From Anthonomus grandis grandis (Eukaryota; Arthropoda; Insecta; Coleoptera; Curculionidae), in assembly GCF_022605725.1 (NCBI RefSeq), contig NC_065556.1, forward strand, positions 9,920,001 through 9,984,000: 64,000 bases of DNA, read 5' to 3'. Within the stretch, counting starts at the first letter, position 1. Each line of letters opens with the position of its first letter. Both the position numbers and the translations under genes were made by a program. This document shows, one piece after another, positions 1 through 11,250 of the stretch. The notes beneath the pieces were generated by a model. The model was given only the letters and a program-made list of their open reading frames with translations. It did no database searches and was not told where the DNA came from.

Positions 1-1171
1 AAAACACAATGTGAGTATCTGAAAAAAAGAATACAAAAAGAAAATGAATACTTCAGCAGATTTTAATTTCAACGTCGACTTTTTTCGATGTTGCATCGAA
101 ATTTAAAATTTTTCAGTTAAAAATTGTTTAACTTAACTATCCTAAAATAGTTTTTAAAACGAAAGTCTTCCTGAAATTTAACAATTTGGCCTTAAAATAT
201 AAACATAATCAATGTATTATAAGCATAATAACGTCAGTAAAAAGAGGGTTTGTATCAAGAAATCCTTACTATCTCTTATTTAATAAAAATATTTGTATTA
301 TTTTTTATCTTTTGTTTTTGTTTTAATGTATCAAAATTCGAAATAGTTTAAAATTAAATTTGAGTTTTATTTGAAATTAACCCAAAGAAAGTTGCTAGAA
401 TTATTCTCTATAAATAAAAATAGCTTAAAAAAAGTAAAGCATTCAAAAAAAGTAAGTCACAAGGAGTACCTATTTTTGTTGTAATTTTGTAGAGAAAAAT
501 GTGTGGAGAAAAAGGGTATGGTTAAAAATTGTGTGTGAGCATGACAGTTTGAGAATTGATGAGATATATAATTCTAACGACGAATCTGTTAAAGGTTTTC
601 AAATTAGAAACTATTCTAAGTAGAATTTAATAAGTAGTACTACTAAGTAGAATCATAAAATGATAATTATAATGGTTAATTTTCATCTACATATTGTAAT
701 GAGATATTACCTTGTTCCGTTGAATAAGTTGGTATCCACAATTCATTGCAATCAACTCAATGCATAAATTGAAATTCAATACTCTTTTCCCACCGACAAC
801 GCAGATACAAGATAAGCAAAGATTGTTTTGAAAAATACTCGCATGCAATGCTGACCTGTTGCCCCACTCAGGCACCATAGAATACAAGCAGATATATTAC
901 AAAGCAATTTGATTTTTGCCTAGTAATCCTGCTTTGCTCCGGTCTTTTGCCTTGACATTATAGTGCAAATGTATCAAATATATATATGAATAATAAAAAA
1001 TAAATTTTGCCAATCGCGTCCACCAAAGTGAGAACTTGAAAATTGGAAATTGATCTTAAATCCATATTTTTAATCCATTAATTGTTTTATTGATATTCTT
1101 TTAACTAATAGACTATTAACCAAAAAAAAACCCAGAGAAACCAGATAGAGCATAATTTTTCCTTACATCTA
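1..1171. other. AT-rich DNA, no gene seen
   Basis: No open reading frame with recognisable motifs, no clear splice-site-bounded exon and no long repeat were found. A short minus-strand reading frame at 687-887 has no composition or motif that makes it credible. The stretch ends at the TA target site of the mariner-like element that starts at 1172. Confidence 0.5.
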
Positions 1172-1390
1172 CAGGGTGTTTCAGAACTATGGGATCAAAC
1201 TTCTGAGGGTTGTTCAGTGCAACAGAAGAATCCATTTGAGTATAGGAACCCATGTCCGGAAATGCGTCACTACGATACTACGGCCCAAAGATGCGTTAAA
1301 ATTTATAAAAAACATTAATTACCTAAATAGGATCTGCTGCATTTATTTTTACCTTTTGTACATGATACCATAATAAAAATTGTTTAAAAT
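1172..1390 (+). repeat. left TIR of mariner-like element
   Basis: This arm aligns with the reverse complement of 2534-2753 with scattered substitutions and small indels. Matching blocks include ATTACCTAAATAGGATCTG and GCATTTATTTTTACCTTTTG near the inner end. Confidence 0.85.
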
Positions 1391-1460
1391 CAACGCTTAT
1401 CAATGTGAATTCTCAATGTCATGTTTAAAAATTTTATAGCTTACAATTTTTAAACATGTA

Positions 1461-2555
1461 TTGCTAATGGAAAACTTTACCAATCAAGAATTGGCGGATA
1501 TGCATTTGGCATACGGAGCAATAAACTGCAATGCACGAGCAGCATCGCGGTTGTATCATGAGCGTTATCCCGAACGACAGCATCCTGGATACAAAAAGGT
1601 TATTGCGGTTCATCGGCGGCTCGCTGAGAAGGGCATGTTTAAGACCAAGATGCATGATACTGGTGTTGCTCGAACCGTAAGAACGGTCGAATTTGAAGAA
1701 GAAGTGCTTCAGCGAGTTGCCGATGAATCATTAAATATCACACGTGACGTCGCTAAGAATATGAATACGAGTAACGCTTCTGTCTGGCGGGTACTACACG
1801 AGCAACAACTCCATCCTTACCACTTCCAGAAAGTTCAAGGTATGACTGCAGCCGATTATCATCCAGAGTTCAATTTTGTCGATGGCTTCTGGATCACATC
1901 ATTGCACAACCAAATTTTTTACGATATGTTTTGTGGACCGATGAAGCCTCTTTCACAAGAGACGGTATTTTTAATAGTAGGAATTGGGACGATGTTTGGG
2001 ACGAAGAAAATCCTTATGCAATTTTTCCAAGAAAACATCAGAATCGTTGGTCTGTCAACGTATGGGCAGGCATTATTGATGATTATCTAATTGGGCCATA
2101 CCTTCTACCGGAACGGTTAACAGGACCTATTTATCTGCGTTTCTTGGAGGAAGTTCTCCCAGAACAGTGGAACTTGAAAATGTTCCACTAAACGTTAGAC
2201 AGCAAATGTGGTTTCAGCATGATGGAGCGCCGGCTCGCTTTGCTGTACAAGTACGCGAGTATTTGGCTCAGCGGTTTGGGCACCGTTGGATTGCCAGAGG
2301 TGGAGCAGTTTCTTGGCCTCCTAGGTCACCCGATTTAACGTCGCTCGATTTTTTCTTGTGGGGACATGTAAAGTCTTTAGTCTACGAAACTCCAGTAGAA
2401 TCAGAGCAAGACTTAATTGGACGAATAACAGCAGCATTAAATTTGAAATCATTCAAAACGAGGATCAAATTTTTAGTGTAGTCCGCCGAATCATGTGCGG
2501 CGTTTAAATCGGTGTATTGAGGTTGGAGGAAGACATTTTGAACAATTGTTGTGGT
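1461..2555 (+). pseudogene. mariner-like transposase, frameshifted
   Basis: The N-terminal part (from 1461) has a helix-turn-helix region beginning FTNQELADMHLAYGAINCNA, of the DUF4817-like type common in insect elements. After a frameshift near 1862 the DDE catalytic core continues with WTDEASFTRDG, which holds the first catalytic Asp. After a second shift near 2165 the core continues with QHDGAPARFAVQVREYL and WPPRSPDLTSLDFFLWG, which hold the second Asp and the third acidic position. More shifts follow after about 2450, and the reading ends in a GGRHFEQLL-type C-terminus inside the right TIR. At least three frame changes are needed, so no functional enzyme is expected. Family assignment to IS630/Tc1/mariner is firm; the subfamily is not. 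Confidence 0.88.
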
Positions 2556-2753
2556 GGTATCATATACAAAAGGTAAAAATAAATGCATCAGATCCTATTT
2601 AGGTAATTAATATTTTTTCTAAATTTAAACGCGTCTTAGGGCCGTAGTCGCGTAGCGACACATTTCGGGACATGGGTTCCTATACTCAAATGGATTCTAC
2701 TGTGGCACTGAACAACCCCTAGAAGTTTAATCCCATAGTTCTGAAACACCCTG
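2534..2753 (-). repeat. right TIR of mariner-like element
   Basis: Reverse-complement partner of 1172-1390, ending in ACACCCTG followed by the TA duplication. The last codons of the degraded transposase reading frame (around 2500-2560) run into this arm. Confidence 0.85.
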
Positions 2754-2755
2754 TA

Positions 2756-4190
2756 TAGTGTGATCCGTGGATATTAAAACTTTTTTCTTAGATAAGAAAA
2801 TTACAGCATTTTTTTGAAACTTATTTCTTTAGATAGTCCCTTACTTGATTGCATTAAAATTGTAATTAGTAATAATGAAGTTGACTATTACTAACTTAAT
2901 TTTTACTTAGACTAAAAGCATACTAAAAAAAGCTTGACGCCAGGAGAAAACCTACTAGTTTGTCATGCAACAAATTTTTTTCCGCTAGTTTAGGCACAAT
3001 ATGAAATTATTACTAAAAATTTGCTTTGGCTAGATCTGTAAATAATTAAAAATATATATAATATATAATAACATATAATATATCTGTAAAATAATTAAAG
3101 TATATGGCCCCAAATAATTTTTTTAGAGTTAGAACATTCAGAAGCAATTCTACAGTAAGATCCCTTACCTTAAAGGAACAAAAGGTGCACTGATATATTG
3201 ATTCATCCAGGTGCTGTGCTCTATGAGTAATTAACTTTGAAATTTGATCGGTACCAAATTCACCTAAAATAAAACATAAGATTTCTATAAAATAAGAATA
3301 AGACTTCTTAAAATTAATATAAAGAGGTTGGTTCTTGTAAGTTCGTAAGTATGTAAAGGTAAGTTCTTAGTAAAAAAACGCCACAATATAAACTTATGAC
3401 GATTATTTCTCGATAATCCTGTGGTTGGAACATTTGATGTAACTCTCAGATCAGGTCAAATTAAAGAGGTTGTCAAACTCAACTCGAAGAGGATATTTCT
3501 TGGATCAACTAGACTTTGACACACACGATGTGTGTGTTTCGAATTTCCTTATAAGAGTAAGACTTTTTCAGTCATAAATTCACTGAAACAATGTTTATTT
3601 TTTAGTACTACTAATAAGAGGAATTCATCAATGATAAAAATGTCACTAATATATAAAGTTGCTAGTTGGTGAATAAATTGCAAGAATTTGCTTCTCTCGA
3701 AAGTAAATTTAAATAGTGTCCCCCTCGGGAATAAAATCCACCTATTCGAGGATAAATGTGCACAATAGCCCTTGCTCCGTATTTGTTGCGCCACCTTGCA
3801 TATATGAGTGAATTTGATATTGAGAATTCTATATTTTCAATAGGATTGGGCAACCCCTTATTGTATCATCTCAGTTAGACAATATTTAGATGATTATTTC
3901 AACCTGTAGATTGGGAGCGTTAAAGTTTTGTTCGAAATGACCTGAGAAGTAATTATTATAGCTAGAGTTATATATAAGTTACCAGAAAGCAATGCCATTA
4001 ACTTATAACGAGAAATATCATCAAATAGGTAACGTAAACTTTTTTTATTTTTTAATATGTTGCCTTAGCAAATAGAAGGAGATGATTTTAAAAAAGTTAT
4101 GTTGAAATTATTCGTAATTTGCGTAACCCACGATCTTGAAGAGTTCCATATGATAGATCTTTTAGTGGTATTTCGATATTAAATTGTTGT
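2756..4190. other. AT-rich DNA without recognised gene
   Basis: Contains a TA-rich stretch around 3050-3085 and short unsupported reading frames on the minus strand between 3549 and 3853. No domain, splice-bounded exon or long inverted or direct repeat was recognised. Confidence 0.45.
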
Positions 4191-4193
4191 TTT

Positions 4194-5880
4194 TCAGGAT
4201 AGCAGTATCAATAAGAGCTGTTTTGTTCGGTGCCAGAATAATTTGTGATTGTCACTTTCAAGTATATGCTTCGGGGTATTATAATATGGTATTTGATCTG
4301 TCAGCGAAAGATTCAGTTTCCCTGCTAGCTCTTGGTGGAGTATTCTCGCTACTATATCGAGCCTCTCTATATATTCAATTACCGCAAATATCTGATATTT
4401 TGTTAGTTGCGTACATCTTTGCTGATCTTGATGAGCATCTTTCTTATTATGTATTGAGTGTTGTGTATTTAAGAAAGTAATCAGGTAAAATCCTATTACC
4501 AATTTTATGACACACTGCTAATTTACGCTTGTAGTTACACATTTAGTTCTATAGATACTTTCTGCAAAACTCTCAGTATGTAACTTTTGATGCCTGCAGC
4601 CATTGTCTACCGCCCCAAAATTATTACCTTAAGAAAAATATCCACAATGACCAATAGGTCATTTGTGCATATTTCATCGTTCGTCATAGACGTTATCCAT
4701 TTCAAGCACCGTCTAGGTATTTCAGCTTGAATGACAGCTGGCTGAGCTTCTGGAATTACTCCCGTTATTGGCATAATGATTGGAGCAGTCTGCACTTAAG
4801 ACAGGTCTACTATAACTTATCTGCCTAAGTAAGTTCAGCCCGAACTCACTAATCTCTGCTCAGCATTTTTAAGTACCGATTCCTGGGCTTACTTGGATCA
4901 TGACGTACTTTACCTGTTTTTTTTCCTTTTGGGGCTCGTCCATTATGCCCGAATACACTTCAGCCTAAAGGCTTATTGTGCTCACCCCGATATACATCCA
5001 GTGTCTCTTCCAAATATTTGTTGCTTTTTGCAGCACCTCGCAATTGCAAAGGACATGTCGGACTGTTTCTGATTGCTTTTCGTACAATCGGCAGTTAAGG
5101 TCTCCATTATACACTCCAATTCTGTTCAGATGTTCTTTAAAGGCCATGTGACCCGTTTTGATACCTATAAGTGTTCTGAGTTTGTCTCTAGTCATTCTTT
5201 CGTCTATTTTAAGTTCATAAACATGTTGTCTCTTTTGAGCTGTCTCATTTCTGTCCAGTAAGCTTCATGTTTTCTTTTCACCCAGTCCCTTATCTCACTG
5301 CAGAGTGTGCTTCTTAGCACTCCCAGTGCAGGTTCTAGTCCGATACCTTACCTGTTGGTAAAAGGTCGAGTTTTCCTGCAAGCTCTTGATAGAGTATTAT
5401 CTTAGTACTTTTTTATTCTTAATAGCAAATCCACATCTGGTTGACTCTAGCTGGCTTAAAAGGGGATTCATGGAGAGACAAATTCCCCTGAAATATATCT
5501 CTGCGAATCGGGATTCTGCTTGTTTGAATACTGCTACCAGTGGTGAGCTGGCGTTTAATCGATGTCCGTAAATTTGACATACTGGACTCTGAAAAGGAAA
5601 TGATGCGATCAACTACCCTGTATAGTTCAAGTACGCCTATATGTCATTGATTTGTCACCGCATCAAAGGCCTTTCGGTAATCAATGTAGACAGAAAAAAG
5701 TTTTAGTAACAAAATTAATCGCCAAGGTTGGAAATGTTTTTTGGAAAATGCATAACTAAAAGAAAAAATAACCAAAAATATGTAGAGGAAGAATAAGAAA
5801 ATTGGAAAAATAACTATACAGTAATAATAGGTACGTTTGCAATGTGGGTACCAAATATTTAATACTTGGATCAAATGACG
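4194..5880 (-). mobile_element. degraded LINE (non-LTR retrotransposon) fragments
   Basis: Read on the minus strand, 5874-5644 ends in VYIDYRKAFDAV, the reverse-transcriptase motif A region. The stretch 5612-5397 contains a SMNPLLSQLESTRCGF motif that closely parallels one in the LINE at 41320-41574, so these two copies belong to one family. Frame 5195-4965 (RTLIGIKTGH... RHVLCNCEVL) looks like the Cys/His C-terminal part of a different R1/jockey-type LINE. The stretch 4795-4607 (IIMPITGVIPEAQPAVIQ) and 4502-4194 (ARILHQELAGKLNL... ILESDNHKLFWHR) resemble C-terminal parts of the Dong/R4-like family. The order is not that of one intact element, so this is composite, rearranged debris with no complete ORF. 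Confidence 0.7.
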
Positions 5881-6830
5881 TCACAAGGACTATTTTTTCG
5901 GTGTAAACGGCAGCGCACTTAAATTTGATGCTTTCCAAACAGGGTAGATTAAATTTAGTTTTTTTCGGTGTAAACACCTAGGACCAATTTTGAAGCACCA
6001 AAATGACAAGTTTGACATTTTATTGGATGTTAGCTTACGAGGTTTTTATTTTTATACACAAAAATAAAGAAGAAAATATCGCGGACAAGCTTAAGCCTTA
6101 AAAAATAAATTATTAGTTTATTTTTATTATGTTGAAACAATACAAACAACACAAAAAGATTTAGAGGTTATGTCCTATAATTCTTAATCTAAGCTCACTT
6201 CAACTGACATTTTGATCCTTTAGATAATCCTCGACTAATTTAACCCTCAAAATAAATCCTTGTAAACAGAGCTGTACTAAATAAAAATAATTTGATCCAT
6301 AGACCCAATAGATCCGCGCGTTGTAAACCTAGCTAATGATAATTAAAAAAATAAATAGAACTATATATACCGACCATAAATTCTTTTATTTTTGTTATAT
6401 CTGACAAACTAAAATAAAACTTATTCCAAAATAAATTCTTATAGACTTTATAAGCAACTTATAAGAAATATAGCTCTTTGATGTTTTGACATATTAAAAA
6501 GTAATTATGTTTTTTTAACTCACTTCATTAGAGTAGGTACCTAATGAAGTCTAATAAAAAATAATGCAAATTAAATATTATAGATCATACTCAAGAATAT
6601 ATACATACTTTACCAAAGAACACTTTTCTAATAATACATATCCATTCTCTAAATCAATTTATCCCACAAAAACCTGTTTATCTGTGCGTTTTTTAATTAA
6701 ACAAAAATTTGAACAAAATCGGTTGAGGTATAAGCAAGCGAATAGGAAGCAAAAATGTATGGTAATAAAAGACAATTTATCAACTTAAATAGACCAATTT
6801 AGTTAGACCAATTATCACAAAAACACAACT
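5881..6830. other. AT-rich DNA without recognised gene
   Basis: No motif-bearing reading frame was seen. A small hairpin (9-bp arms ACTTCATTA and TAATGAAGT, 11-nt loop) lies at 6522-6550. The TTTTTTCGGTGTAAAC stretch occurs twice near 5890 and 5955. Confidence 0.4.
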
Positions 6831-6879
6831 TATCTTTTAATTGTCCTTTTTTGTCTTTCAATCTTTGGAAAATCAAGTG

Positions 6880-7566
6880 GAAGAAAATCGAGTTGGGATA
6901 CTAAACAAAAATAATTTGTATTTCCAACAAGATGAAGCTTCTCTGTACTATGCTTTGACAGTTCCGAGAGTGGCTTAATGAACAGTTTCCAAGGATATGG
7001 ATTGTCAACAATTGCCAATGTTCGTGAAAAATTTCAGAACACTTATTCGAGAGGCAATTGTTTGTCCACGAATATATATAATATGCACTATAGTGCTTAA
7101 TAAAAATAAATTATATGAACTGATTAAATTGTTCATTTTTTAAACACCTTTTTACACCCTTACTGTTTATAAGCCTATAAACTTACTTTTATACAGCGTT
7201 GAGTGGTAAATTGTATGCCCTTTAAAATGATGTATCACGCTATAGAATAGCCATTTGACATACCAAAGTATGACGTTGATAAAATATTCATTATTGCCGG
7301 ACATTTTAGCTCACTATTAGATGGTAGGTCGACTGATTTAATTTTTTTTGGCACTGTTAAATAGACATTTTAATGTTGTTTAAAATGATGCGTCACACGA
7401 TGGGGTTCCCATTTGACATATCAAAGTGAGATTAGGTGAGGAGGTGATTGACAGAAATTTGTCAAATATAAAATTAAACGTCCCCCTGTACATCTAAATT
7501 GACGAGTATTCTTTTCTGTAAGAAGTTATTAATCGTGGTTCGTTTTGAATTAAAAGCACTGTAGAA
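6880..7566 (+). mobile_element. Tc1/mariner-like family Y, copy A (partial)
   Basis: The left part keeps a transposase remnant: FQQDEASLYYALTV is followed, after a one-base shift, by REWLNEQFPRIWIVNN. This is the second-Asp region of a mariner-like DDE domain. The right part (about 7140-7566) is a long terminal arm ending near AAAAGCACTGTA. The arm is shared with 19515-20490, 27606-27760 and 51190-51690. Typical shared words are TTTACACCCTTACTGTTTAT, TTTAAAATGATGTATCACGC and CATTTGACATACCAAAGT. No intact coding capacity remains. Confidence 0.65.
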
Positions 7567-7661
7567 TGTATAATAACTAATATTATGCTCAATTATTCAT
7601 ATTTCTTATTTACTAAAGTTTTAAACATAATATATTGTGTATATGTTACAAGTCTTAACAT

Positions 7662-8830
7662 ACAGGGTGATAAACTGAATTTATTTTTTTTGAATTATAG
7701 ACATATATTAACTTTATTCTTTGTTTTAATAAAATTTGGACAATGGGTCTTTTTTTATATGTTAAAATTAACCTTTTTTAAAATTATGTCAAAGAGGGCG
7801 TCCCCAGCAACATTTTAATTTTTTTTTGAAACTCCTTTTTTCCTTCTAAACTTTTTTAGACTTGTTATAATTTAATTTTTTATTTAAAAAATACATTGTG
7901 CAATCACTTTTGCTTAAAAAAGATATACTTCAAAAATCTCTTTAACCCTTTTCGAGATATTAAATAAATTATATTAAATAAAATGAAGTTTTCAAAGCAC
8001 TCAAAAAAATTACACTTCCTTACACTTCGAATTAATGATAAAATACAAAAGATAAATTGTTAATATTTGCCATTAAATGATCGACATAACCTCCATTTGC
8101 CCCAATACTTAATACCTAAATTCCTTTACTGAAAGATCGCCGAATCCTATAGATAATTGCTGATTTAGAAATGACTGAGCAAAATATTAACTGTAAGTAT
8201 TTTGCCATTAATTTCATGTATATGCAAAAATCTAAAGTGTTAAAGACTGGACTTCGTTCGGGCCAAGGTCTTCTTTCTCTTCAGCCCCTAGTGGCACCTC
8301 TATCGCTAGGGAAGTTTTCAATTCAAATTGCACTTACAATAATATTCCTAAACCTATTGTGATTGTCATATCCGGTCCTATAAGGATGATCCTTCCAGAG
8401 GCGATGTAGTTCTACTCGAAGCAGCAAATCCTTGCGAAATTGCCCTATGTAGTGGCAAGTTTATTTAATTTTTTTCGTACAAACTTATCGTAGCTAAAAA
8501 TTCAACTGACTAACTAAAAATTACAAATGGTGGATATTTATATGAGGAAAAAAGCGAGTTAAGCAAAGGCAATGATCAGCCCTCTCCATAGGGACTGTGA
8601 CATAATTCACGTCATACGCAATAAGTAACAATAAATAAAAACTAACAATAAGAACGCAATAAAAGGTAATAAATAATGTTACGAAATATGTAAGTTTGAA
8701 TTTTTATACCCTTTCGTCAAAGTAACTGACCAAAACATAAATCCTGACAGTGACAATGACATTGATAATAATTCATCTTGTCAGGCACAGCCTACTTACC
8801 AAATATTTTAACCTGAAGTATCAAAATAAA
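7662..8830 (+). repeat. dispersed repeat family X, copy 1
   Basis: This segment starts with ACAGGGTG and shares many blocks, in the same order, with 53894-54239 continued at 61975-62470. Shared blocks include AACCCTTTTCGAGATAT, CTGAAAGATCGCCGAATC (CTAAAAGATCGCCGAATC in copy 2), ACGTCATACGCAATAAGTAA, GTGACAATGACATT and ATAATTCATCTTGTCA. No transposase was recognised in either copy, so it is probably a non-autonomous element. The class is unknown, and the right boundary is approximate. Confidence 0.7.
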
Positions 8831-9089
8831 ATCTTATCTTGAGCGCATTGAAGTGTGATACCTTAAGTGTAAATACCTTTTAAGAATTGTAGCGAGATTT
8901 TTGAAGTATACCTTCAAAAGATTTGTCCCCTTGCGGACAAATTTGGCCCAAATAAGAAAAAAAAGATTAATTTCAAAATGGCACCAATAAAGTAAACAAC
9001 AGCTCTATTATGTAAAATCCAGTCGATTAGACTGGACACTCGGCTCTAACATTATGTTACCTCAACAAATATTTGGCATTCATATTGTT

Positions 9090-9844
9090 TTTCAGGATGG
9101 CTAATAATGCTTTGACACCCAAAAAAACGCCTTGCAAATTATACGTCAGAAAAATGGGAAGGATACTTACAAGAAATTAGATCAGGTCGGATGTCTCAAA
9201 TGTTGCCACAACTTATGCGATTCCTAGGTCTACAACTCCTATATTTCCTTGTTCAAAGATAATCTGCCTGGTTGTGAGTGGATAAAATCTTACTTGATGT
9301 GTGATAAAAACTTGGCCCTATGAATTAGTTCCAATATCAAGAGAGTTCGAGCAGAATTTTCTGAAGAAGAATTGAATGACTATATGGAATACTTAGGAGT
9401 TCCTATCGAAAACATTTCACTCTCTCGAATATAGAATTACGGGGAGACCAATCTAAGTGACGACCCAGGAAAGAAAAAAAGTCGTTTATAAAGAGGGACA
9501 TGTTGAAATATTCATGAGGAAAATACTTTGCTCCTTATGTTGTATACAAAGACGAGCATCTCTGGACTACTTCGACAGAAAATCGCTACAGCCGTTCCAA
9601 GAGTGGATGGCTTGACGGAACTTCATTTGAAGATTGGTTTGAATATCATTTTGTTCCGGAAGTGAAAAACGAAGATGGCCCTGTTATTTTAATAAGTGAG
9701 AACCTCTCGTCGCATATCAGTGCCAGGGTTCTTCAACTATGTGAGCAGAATAATATAAGATTCGTATGTTTACCGCCAAGCACAACCCACATCATCCAAC
9801 CATTGAATGTGGCATTTTTTGCTCCGTTAAAAAGAGCTTGGTGA
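9090..9844 (+). pseudogene. pogo/Tigger-like (DDE_1) transposase fragment
   Basis: The C-terminal 80-90 residues are nearly intact: YVVYKDEHLW, RSKSGWLDGTSFEDWF, VILISENLSSHIS and IRFVCLPPSTTHIIQPLNVA are hallmarks of DDE_1 transposases of the pogo/Tigger/jerky group. Upstream, NYGETNLSDDPGKKK is the first-Asp region, again recognisable but with stops and shifts between 9090 and 9600. Where relatives usually read GDNLSSH this copy reads SENLSSH, so the second catalytic Asp appears replaced by Glu. The frame stops at 9844 right after the LKRAW motif, close to where errantivirus 1 sequence begins, so the rest of the gene is missing. Confidence 0.85.
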
Positions 9845-9867
9845 TAATATATATTAATTTATAAATT

Positions 9868-10080
9868 ATTTATGTAGAATTTTAGTCTCTCGAACTGTTC
9901 ATTTAGGTGACTAAATTCGGTGTAAAGGGGTTCTAGATTAAAGTAATGTACAAAGGTGTGATCTGTACGCTGTAGTTTTGCAGGGCACAGGTTTATAGGC
10001 AGGAGGTCTAGGTTGCTGATAATGTTTCTTATTTCTGTTCCTTGTCCAAGTGCAAGGAACCTGAAAGATTTTGAAATTTG
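9868..10080 (-). pseudogene. envelope-like N-terminal fragment (element 1)
   Basis: The minus-strand frame following integrase contains LPINLCPAKLQRTDHTFVH followed by YFNLEPL. This matches the spacing of the N-terminal part of the envelope ORF of errantivirus 3 (the HLGNARV...HTFINFIDLEPL region). Only about 65 codons remain before the element breaks off next to the Tigger fragment. The rest of env, the PPT and the LTR are absent. Confidence 0.65.
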
Positions 10081-10311
10081 TATGGTTTTTTTCTAGGCCT
10101 TTTTACGTTTGAAAGATGTATTTTTTTCGTTGTGTTGCCATGTGTTGTATTTAGTCTTGCAGTTAATTTTGGGTCAAGATACTTAATATTTCCGTTTTTA
10201 TATTTATTTAAGGTTTTACTTTTTTTGTTTATTTTTTACATAGACAGCCTGAGGTATTGTTGGAAGGCCCTCACGGTTTTCATTAGCCTTATTTATGTCG
10301 GCCTGTTTTTT

Positions 10312-11250
10312 TCATTTGAATGTCGTTATTAATTTTCTCATACAGAATTTTAATTTTTGGCGATGCGTTAAAATATAATTACTAACCAGTTGACTATCAA
10401 TGTTTATATCTAGAGGAGAATTTGAGCCTAAGTGGCCAGTTATGATTTCGTAAGGTTTCAAGTTGGTTACAGAATGGATAGTATTGTTGTATGCAAGAAT
10501 GGCATAGTTAATTTTAATATCTATAGGTTCATTTTTGTATTCTTTTTGATTATTTAAAAGTCTTATATGTTCGGTTAAGGTGGAATGGAACCGTTCAGTA
10601 AGTTCATTTGACTCAGGGTGTTGAGAACTGACAAAATGGATTTTTACTTTATCGGTTGTAAGAAGTTCAGAAATAATCGAGTTTTTTAAGTAAATTCTGC
10701 CCATTATCTGAAATGATTTTGTCTGGTATGCAGTAGTGAGTGAAATATTTTATTAAATTATTTGCTATTTCTATCCCTTAAGAAGAATTTAGTTTGTAGG
10801 CTTGGGCATATTTAGAAAAAGAATCTATAATTGTTAGAAATTTAAATTTTTCGAATGTAATGCTGTCTATATGCAGTATTTCGAATGGTTTTGTAGCTGT
10901 TGGATTGGCATTAAAATGTAATTTAAGAGGTTGTCTATCGTATTTTGTGATTTGACATATTTCGCATTCGTTAATATATGATTGTATTGATTTTTGTTGA
11001 TTAGGCCAATACTACATAGTTTTATTCCGTTTTTCTATTTCTTCTATGCCCCCTTGGCTGGTTATATCTATTAATTTTTGGTGCATTTTATCATAGATAT
11101 TTGTAAATTTTCATTAAAATATTTTTGAAGAATATTGCTAAATTTCTCATATAGTGGATCTTCAAAAGACAAGTAGTATTTAATTTTTGGTGCAATATTT
11201 TCTTTAATAAATATTATCCATTTCCTGTTCATAGTTATTTTTTGAAAATT
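10312..11250 (-). pseudogene. integrase (element 1), interrupted
   Basis: Minus-strand reading gives a CEICQITKYDRQP zinc-finger motif, then ILHIDSITFEKFKFLTIIDSFSKYA with the first catalytic Asp, then DKIISDNG with the second. A frame change separates these from the open stretch 10704-10312, which has NELTERFHSTLTEHIRLL (catalytic Glu), YAILAYNNTIHSVT and PYEIITGHLG. Stops and shifts make it inactive. The open part was called only from about the second Asp onward. Confidence 0.85.

Larger units (their letters stand above)
1172..2753 (+). mobile_element. mariner-like DNA transposon with long terminal inverted repeats
   Basis: The element opens with CAGGGTGTTTCAGAACTATG, and the reverse complement of the same sequence closes it. 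A TA dinucleotide sits directly outside each end (1170-1171 and 2754-2755), as expected for IS630/Tc1/mariner target duplication. Between the TIRs lies one degraded transposase gene on the plus strand. The TIRs can be followed for about 215 bp, far longer than the roughly 30 bp of classical mariner. Both termini are retained but the transposase is broken, so the copy looks complete in structure and non-autonomous. Confidence 0.9.

Noticed and set aside
687..887. Minus-strand frame ending at a GTAAT-like site, considered as an exon
   Set aside because: No convincing acceptor and phase combination, and the peptide has no recognisable feature.
3051..3085. TA-rich stretch as an origin or regulatory element
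   Set aside because: Simple AT repeats of this length are common in this genome and nothing else supports a function.
4184..4480. Plus-strand 98-codon frame
   Set aside because: It is the complement of LINE sequence that reads sensibly on the minus strand.
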